Assembly (NCBI GenBank): GCA_004794785.1
Contig: SJOL01010838.1
Coordinates: forward strand, 522,383-586,382
Direction: 5' to 3'
Length of the DNA stretch: 64,000 bases
Origin: Opisthorchis felineus
Lineage: Eukaryota; Platyhelminthes; Trematoda; Opisthorchiida; Opisthorchiidae
The position numbers and the translations under genes are program-made. Below are positions 59,301-64,000 of the stretch, in pieces. The notes beneath the pieces are model-generated. The model did no database searches. It had not been told where the DNA came from and worked only from the letters and a program-made list of their open reading frames with translations. Within the stretch, counting starts at the first letter, position 1. Every line of letters starts with the position of its first letter.

Positions 59301-59987
59301 CTCAGTCACACCTTCGGCCACCTGATGGTCTGATTTTTTCAACCTAATGAGGAATGCTTGGAAGAACCTGTGCTTTGATGAATGCATACAATGTGAGCAG
59401 CCGCATGGAAACCAAAGGGAACGACAGCCAAGCGAAGCGAACTATCATACAGAATTGCATACGAATGAAGACTTTATTATTGTTATAACTGATGACACTT
59501 TCAGACGATGTATACCTGTCTCTTTCCCTTTGTTCCCTGCAATTTAGAACCGAACCCCCAACAGAGTCCACGCAACACGTTAAGACAACCGCACGGTCAG
59601 TCATTCATTGGATTTTTGAGCCATTGGTGCGCCTGTTTTTTCCTTTCAGTCCTCTCTCCAGCAGTGTCGATTGATGTGTATGATTGCTGCTCATCGTTTT
59701 TTTGCAGCCTTGATTCGCCCGACTACACTTGGGTCACTAACCAATCATCAACAGAGAATGGCGAGAGCCAATCAGATGCAACGTTGATTTACCAATCGGG
59801 AACGCCCGTGTTGCGTTGGCCTCTGATTCTTCTTATTTGTCTAGCAGCTGCCTGTTTCGTCGCATTTTGTGTAATTGTAGTCGTGATGATGATGATGAGG
59901 AGGCGGAAACCTATGTTGCAAGAAAAGCACGGGATATTCCTTCCGTTGAATAGTTCATCACAAGCTACAGTAGAAATTCATTTGTAA
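47264..59987 (+). CDS. GLMP: Glycosylated lysosomal membrane protein homologue (GLMP/NCU-G1), spliced
   Basis: GLMP is a lysosomal type I membrane glycoprotein that, in mammals, partners the transporter MFSD1. Exons assembled by eye: 47264-47326, 47370-47648, 47956-47990, 49506-49788, 52313-52486, 52546-52687, 53613-53850, 59708-59987. Phases match at every junction and total 497 codons plus stop (human about 400). Exon 1 encodes a signal peptide (MTPLILLGFSFCFCAT). Family landmarks follow: VEVVSNPGC, IRSADHNSSVHFLL, SINWNSLASS and YGLVFLS (exon 2); FFEW (exon 3); DFNLTT, RISATYQASLAFH and GSVQIK (exon 4); LDLEVTLDN and FGLEVVL (exon 5); FVRPVRLNIT (exon 6); LVRYFYGERM and RITFHQSS (exon 7); YTWVTNQSS, then a membrane span and the basic MMMMRRRKP (exon 8). 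Eight N-glycosylation sequons are visible. The 5' introns are tiny (43 bases first). Exons 6-7 are the least certain: exon 7 could start at 53516 with exon 6 skipped, also in phase. Three SINEs lie in introns. Confidence 0.8.
47956..47990 (+). CDS. GLMP: GLMP exon 3, 35-base microexon
   Basis: Bounded by an acceptor CCAG (with an upstream TTCCTAAC branch-like word) and donor GTGAGT. It enters in phase 0 and leaves in phase 2, exactly bridging exon 2 and exon 4. It encodes TGDNVCFFEWH plus part of a serine codon, placing FFEW where vertebrate GLMP has its LFEFD segment. Without it the reading frame between the neighbouring exons fails. Confidence 0.65.
48496..48668 (+). mobile_element. tRNA-derived SINE, copy 7, in GLMP intron 3
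   Basis: GGCGGGATGGCTCAGCGGTT head, intact B box GGTTCGAACCC, and a body with a deletion around the GGGCAACCTGGCAG segment. It ends CTACAGATGAACGATT. Same strand as the host gene. Confidence 0.9.
51878..51975. repeat. CAT/ATC trinucleotide microsatellite in GLMP intron 4
   Basis: About 100 bases of interrupted (CAT)n with occasional CAC and CGT units. The minus strand translates as an aspartate-rich run (IDDDDDGDDDGDDADD), which is a product of the repeat and not a gene. The same trinucleotide ends the LINE copies at 24.9 and 30.4 kb, so this could be an expanded LINE tail. Confidence 0.9.
53008..53180 (+). mobile_element. tRNA-derived SINE, copy 8, in GLMP intron 6
   Basis: Diverged head (GTGAGGTGGTTCAGTGGTTA), B box GGTTCGAACCC, GTCTAGGCTTGGGCTACCTG, then a body that differs from the majority type (TCTTGCTGTTACCTCTTCAG), ending near TGTTACAAGTG. 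Probably an older or different subfamily. Confidence 0.75.
56177..56441 (+). CDS. GLMP: Alternative GLMP terminal exon A (membrane anchor and tail)
   Basis: A strong acceptor (TTTTTTGCGAATACGTTTTTC-CTAG) precedes 56177, and the frame continues to TAG at 56439. It encodes a proline/serine stalk (NQPPTINPERWLSTSS), a membrane span (SLLVLTGLAVLGLLTFALL...), a short basic turn YRRF and a 22-residue tail EKAVVFIPL.... Exon 8 at 59708 encodes the same layout with a related tail EKHGIFLPL.... A polyadenylation signal AATAAA lies at 56631. Joining directly from the donor at 53850 makes a TGA across the junction; use of the AG at 56189-56190 instead would give TGT and keep the frame, or an unseen intermediate exon is needed. 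Confidence 0.6.
56631..56636 (+). terminator. Polyadenylation signal for terminal exon A
   Basis: AATAAA, 190 bases after the TAG of exon A, in a T-rich context. It gives exon A its own 3' end, as expected of an alternative last exon. Confidence 0.5.
57185..57355 (+). mobile_element. tRNA-derived SINE, copy 9, in last GLMP intron
   Basis: B box GGTTCGAACCC, a diverged head (GGTGGTTAGTAGGCGAGCTC), and a body with CTGTCTAGGCTTGGG, CAGCCCTCATG and GTGGTATGGCAGCC. It is the subfamily closest to copy 8. Confidence 0.75.
57742..57896 (+). CDS. Candidate third terminal exon with a membrane span
   Basis: A good acceptor (TTATGTCTTGCAG) precedes 57742. In phase 1 the exon reads GGFAIPVLVLGLLFQLIWYI, a membrane span, then KRRGRLRQSF and ends at TGA 57894-57896 after about 50 residues. 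It lies between exons A and B of GLMP and has the same span-plus-basic-tail design, but the tail shares no EK..F.PL word and the phase does not match the donor at 53850. It may be a chance frame. An AATAAA occurs at 58509. Confidence 0.25.
58571..58640 (+). repeat. Single arm of the foldback element family
   Basis: Contains AAGGTTTCTGAAAACTCTTC followed by GACAGCCCACGACCGGTTC, matching the left arm at 40141 and 61936. No partner arm was found nearby, so it is a fragment. Confidence 0.6.
59708..59987 (+). CDS. GLMP: GLMP terminal exon B (membrane anchor and tail)
   Basis: The acceptor TTTTTTTGCAG precedes 59708. Entry with one base completes TGC (Cys) from the exon 7 donor. The exon reads DSPDYTWVTNQSS (family counterpart of the Y.SW motif before the span), a stalk, the span PLILLICLAAACFVAFCVIV, then MMMMRRRKPM and the tail LQEKHGIFLPLN...VEIHL, with TAA at 59985. 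The vertebrate lysosomal YxxPhi tail is absent; F-L-P-L or the final hydrophobic residues may serve instead (inference). A possible AATAAA is at 60588. Confidence 0.75.
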
Positions 59988-60705
59988 CACTCATCTCCGG
60001 AAGGCTGTCCAACTACCTTGTTTTTGATTCGCTGTCTTAACCCACGTGATTCCATTGCGCCACCTCTTTTGACATCCTATTTGTTTTAAACACATAGCAC
60101 CGATTGATATTTCTCGTGAACTTTATATTGATTCGTTTTAGCTTTTTGGGCGGTTTACTTTGCAATTGCGATTTTCAAGAAATATATGCCATTTGCTCTT
60201 TAAAAGCCACAGATTTTGGCACAATGTTGTAATTTTAAATGCCGGTATTCCATTTGTATTAGGGTTATGTATTCCATTCAGGTTTTGTGAGGTCGCATCC
60301 ATCTGCTATACTGATCGTCACCACTAGTAAGCACATCTTTGCCTGCGCGTCTCTCTGTGGCGATTTGAACACATCTCCGGTAGATTACTTTATTTGGTCG
60401 CTTTACTGAAGGCGTTCTGTGAACTTTCCATTCCGGACAAGGCCTATGGATTTCAGGTACGGGTCCACAAGCATTCCACGGTACATTCATCGTAGTTTCC
60501 AGTTGATCTTTAGCCACTTGCAGTCACTAAGTGCGCTTACCACATACTCGTCTCAGAGACTGAGCGTGAGGAAGTGGCAGTTAACGAAATAAAAGTTGGA
60601 AGAATGAAAGATTTCGGTCGTTTTAGGTGAGCACTGAAACTCTAGTGAATGAATTTGGCAGCGGAGCTAACCAAGCCAGAACGTATCCGAGCTCAGTTGA
60701 TATAG

Positions 60706-60892
60706 GGGGCGAGATAGTTCCGTGGTTAGAGCGCGCGAATTTACTGACCGGAAGGTCCGTGGTTCGAACCCGACCTCTCTCGACTTCCGTTGTCTAGGCT
60801 TGGGCAACCTGGCAGCATCGCAGCCCTCGTGCCTCCTTCTGGTGGCATGGCAGTTAGGCACCGAAAGGGTGCTACAGCTGAACGATTATTTT
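60706..60892 (+). mobile_element. tRNA-derived SINE, copy 10
   Basis: GGGGGCGAGATAGTTCCGTG head (A box slightly damaged), intact B box GGTTCGAACCC, the body with a 6-base deletion after GACCTC, then ACCGAAAGGGTGCTACAGC and GAACGATTATTTTTTC. It lies about 100 bases after the possible polyadenylation signal of GLMP. Confidence 0.9.
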
Positions 60893-61935
60893 TTCATATT
60901 ATGCAGTTGATATAGATGGATACTTTGTTCACTTTTGGAAACTGTGATGATATACTGCCACGTAATGACCCCAGACGAAAGAATGCAGTCGGATGGTCCG
61001 GAGAGATGGCGCGCCGTAGACTGGTTTGCAATGTATTCCTTAGTTTAGGAAAGCAAATTGACTGCGGCGACAGGTTGACGTAGGGCTTTCTATGAATTGA
61101 CTTGTTGTGTATTGAGATTTGTCAGGATGGTTGCCACAAACATTCATGTGCATTTATAATGCACAGCCCAGTTCGGTTTGGTGGAGACCGATAGGGTTTC
61201 TGCACAGAATTTCGCACCGACCGTAATTTGATCGTTCAAAAAGCACCCACGTTTCTCATAATTGGTTGTAATTAAGCACTTTTTCAAATCACCTTACAGG
61301 TATGTCAGTCATTCACACTATCCAACGGGAGTTCTGAACAGGTAGTTGGCAATGATTTCGTGCGTTCGTCAAAAGTGGTCTCGCTGATTGTTTATCCGTC
61401 TGAGCGATCTAAGAATTTGTCCTAAAGAAGCTTTATTGTCAAAAAAGGAAGCTTACCCTACAATAAAGCGATAACTTTTTAGCCAACCTTTCGGACAATG
61501 GCATGTCGACCGCCTCCAAACCTCGCCCCACCAATAGCCAACTTCTTCGTTTCTGGCTAATCATTTTTCAAGAGCATCAAAATAAACCGATTTAGAAGTG
61601 TGTGAAATATTGTTGGTGACAAACACACACCTATGGTGATCTTACTGCACCCTGTGCGTGTCGTGCCTAAATCAGTTGATCGAATGGCTGAACAGCGCTT
61701 TGTGGGGGAGGGTTAGGTGGAACAAAACAATGCTACCCGCTGTGGCGTTCTTGCTGAGGAGGTGGCAGCTTCTAGGGATCGACGGACCAGCGCTAGTGAG
61801 TTGGAGAATCAGTCAACGATTCGGACGGATTTACGAGTTCAGGATGAATTGGTTCATTGTACTGCCGAACACTGCTTGGAACTCAGATGTCACAATTGCC
61901 TGATTTGTGATAAATGCACCTTCATGTGAATTGAT

Positions 61936-62335
61936 GAAGGAATACTACCGCCAAGGTCACTGAAAACTCCGGCAGCCCACGAACGGTTGGGATTCATCAG
62001 ATACGTAAATCATAAACAAGAGGTTCAGCTGCGATTCAGGTGAGTCCTCCTTCCTATAGGTACCCAAATTGCACCAAGTTCGCGAAATACAACAAGTTGT
62101 TTTAACGTGCGACTTGACTGGGTTCTCTCGTTTGCGATGTTCTGCCGTACATTTACTTGAAGAATGTCATAAACGATAGATTCAGTTGAGTCTCGTGTTG
62201 AAACCGAATTGATGTGCAAATGAGTGTATTACACGGATTTCGTACAATCTGAGTTCAAGATTAATGGCAACTTCGGGACTGGGCCTACCTGGGCTGTCGA
62301 AGAGTTTTCAGCAACCTTGTCAGGAGCATTCCTTC
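61936..62335. mobile_element. Foldback/MITE-like element, copy 2
   Basis: Arms: GAAGGAATACTACCGCCAAG... from 61936 and its imperfect inverse ...GTCAGGAGCATTCCTTC to 62335, each about 45 bases and containing CTGAAAACTC..CAGCCCA. The interior is also partly self-complementary (AAGTTCGCGAAATAC on the left; GTATTACACGGATTTC on the right), so the element could fold along most of its 400 bases. Related pieces lie at 40141-40425, 58571-58640, 52165-52215 and 52806-52890. No coding potential. Confidence 0.6.
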
Positions 62336-64000
62336 ATAAATTAAAGCATGTTCTTATTAGGACATTTATCTGTTAAATCTTGAAAGCAGCAGGTAACTAC
62401 ATCTTGCTTACCCACAAAATTAGCCGTTTTTCTGGGATTTTATGATCAAACCGAATTTCGAAAAGCCGAGGGCACTCGCTAGTTATTTTGTCCTTGTTGG
62501 ATGTCACCAGCCGTGAACACCGCGAAGGGAATTCGAATCCGCTACCCCACGATTGGCAGTCGCATAAACCTGGCGAACTGCGCACAAGACCACATCGGGG
62601 TGTTTATGGAGGATAGTCGACTTGAGGTCACATATATAATGCTCAGTCACCAAGAGTTAGACGGGTAGTCTTTCAGCGGAGACTTCAACAACCGAAGAGT
62701 TTAAGGAGCTGGAAACATGTGGCATGGAAGGGTCGTGTGTTTCCGGGACAGAGCAACCATGTGGAGGAGGATTCCATCCGGCAGTGTGACTAAATTGAAG
62801 GTTCGAAATTGCACAGGTGAATGAATGGTGAGGGCACCACGTACAACGTAGGTAGCCAAAATTCAGTGGACGAAAAAGGGAGTCTGTTAACCTTGCCGTT
62901 TCATGGTTTATATCGATGGTCGTTTAAAGGAGTGTGAGCTACGAATGAAATGGCGCGGAGTCTTTCAAGATTCAGGTCGCAGATGATGACGGTTATGGAC
63001 CTGAGAAAGAGCCGCAATAATAAACAGACCCCTTACCATCGCAGAAGGTATCCACTTCGTTCGATGCATCGGTGGATATTCTAGGTTCATGCATCGTCAA
63101 GACAACCTAATATCGTTTAGAGATGAGTCTTCGCCCAAAACACTGATCTAGCTTGGTTGGGTGCATGTTTTCTCTGAATAAGAATCACTGCATCTCGAGA
63201 ATTGGTTTGAGTGTCGTGTGAACTACACAAGAAAGTCGTCTATTGGGAACACCTACTGACCCCTTATGAGTAGTCGAGAACACGACGAATTTGTTCGTCC
63301 GTCAAGCCAAACATCAATGACAGGAGTTGCGAAACCTCAGTCCACAGGTGCCCGTAAAACTTGCTCGAAAGTATGCACCAGGGAGAAGCATTGGCTACCC
63401 TGGACCGGCTAGTTTACTTCCTCTATACCGGCACCTTCGTCTTGCGACATCCGTGGGTTTCCGCGAAAGCGTCTAATAGATAAGCTGGAATCCGAAGGCT
63501 GTCTTCTTTGCATGCATCCGTTTCGGTAAGCGTAGTCAGCTGTGTATGGGCCCATCCTATCGATTTTACTCTGACCACCATAGCTGACATAATCGGATAT
63601 CCTAGAGAGTGCCCAAACTCGATGGGCCGTGAGTTGCAACGATCAATGGTGACAGTGACCTTGAGCACACGTGATTCCGAGGAGGTGGCAAGTACAAAGT
63701 ATTTAGAATGAGTCAAATATTCAGTTGCCCTGCTTTTACTCGTGGCACTGGACAGCCATCCAATGCAGAGTTCCATGTGAAAATGAGCAAATTATGGAAA
63801 CCGCTCCTTATACAGGGCAGCATTTCATGTTAAAGTGCACTTTGGAAGTGTACGGCAATATTTGTAGCCCGGGGTGTGTTCACTGGTGGTTGATCGGGTG
63901 GTCGTTAAACTGTTCGCGGAACCTGACAATTCGCTTGTCAACGTGACATGGTCAATGGGCAGTTGATGACGATATCACCTCGATTGGTGACGAGACAATT
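62336..64000. other. Interval without a firm gene
   Basis: A frame at 63756-63946 (+) with several cysteines, a C...W spacing and an NLT sequon follows a possible acceptor and might be an extracellular-domain exon cut by the window end. A minus frame ending at 63409 resembles a charged tail. Both are too short to call. Confidence 0.3.

Overview
The window looks like nuclear DNA of a digenean flatworm, most likely an opisthorchiid-type liver fluke. Reasons: split genes with very short introns, decayed RTE-like and CR1/Jockey-like LINEs, a Mag-type Ty3/gypsy LTR element, a tRNA-derived SINE in about ten copies, and a scaffold gap of 792 N. No prokaryotic features are present. The genus is an inference from remembered repeat families, not a database result.

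Layout. 1-13.9 kb: no supportable gene. 13.9-15.9 kb (+): a dead CR1/Jockey-like LINE. 15.9-24.1 kb: mostly featureless, with one possible SAP-like remnant. 24.1-24.3 kb (-): a probable last exon of an unidentified gene, carrying a PPxY motif. 24.8-29.7 kb (-): a nearly full-length but broken RTE-like LINE (endonuclease, reverse transcriptase, C-terminal region) with a 72-bp tandem array at its 5' side. It is split by a 1.16-kb inverted-repeat insertion that contains the gap and looks like a Penelope-like element. 30.4-32.7 kb: three more LINE fragments and a SINE. 33.3-36.7 kb: a scrambled Ty3/gypsy cluster, with an LTR, primer-binding site and intact gag on + lying between pol pieces on -. 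36.7-47 kb: SINEs, LINE pieces, a foldback element and another dispersed repeat.

The one recognisable host gene starts at 47264 (+). It encodes a homologue of glycosylated lysosomal membrane protein (GLMP/NCU-G1): a signal peptide, a heavily glycosylated luminal domain, one C-terminal membrane span and a short tail. I assembled eight exons across 12.7 kb. Its 3' half carries two terminal exons, each encoding a stalk, a membrane span and a short tail, and the two tails are related in sequence. A third membrane-span exon candidate lies between them. This suggests alternative last exons swapping the membrane anchor and sorting tail.

All ten SINE copies I could find lie on the + strand, right of 32 kb; three are inside GLMP introns. 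The last 2 kb holds a foldback element and no firm gene.
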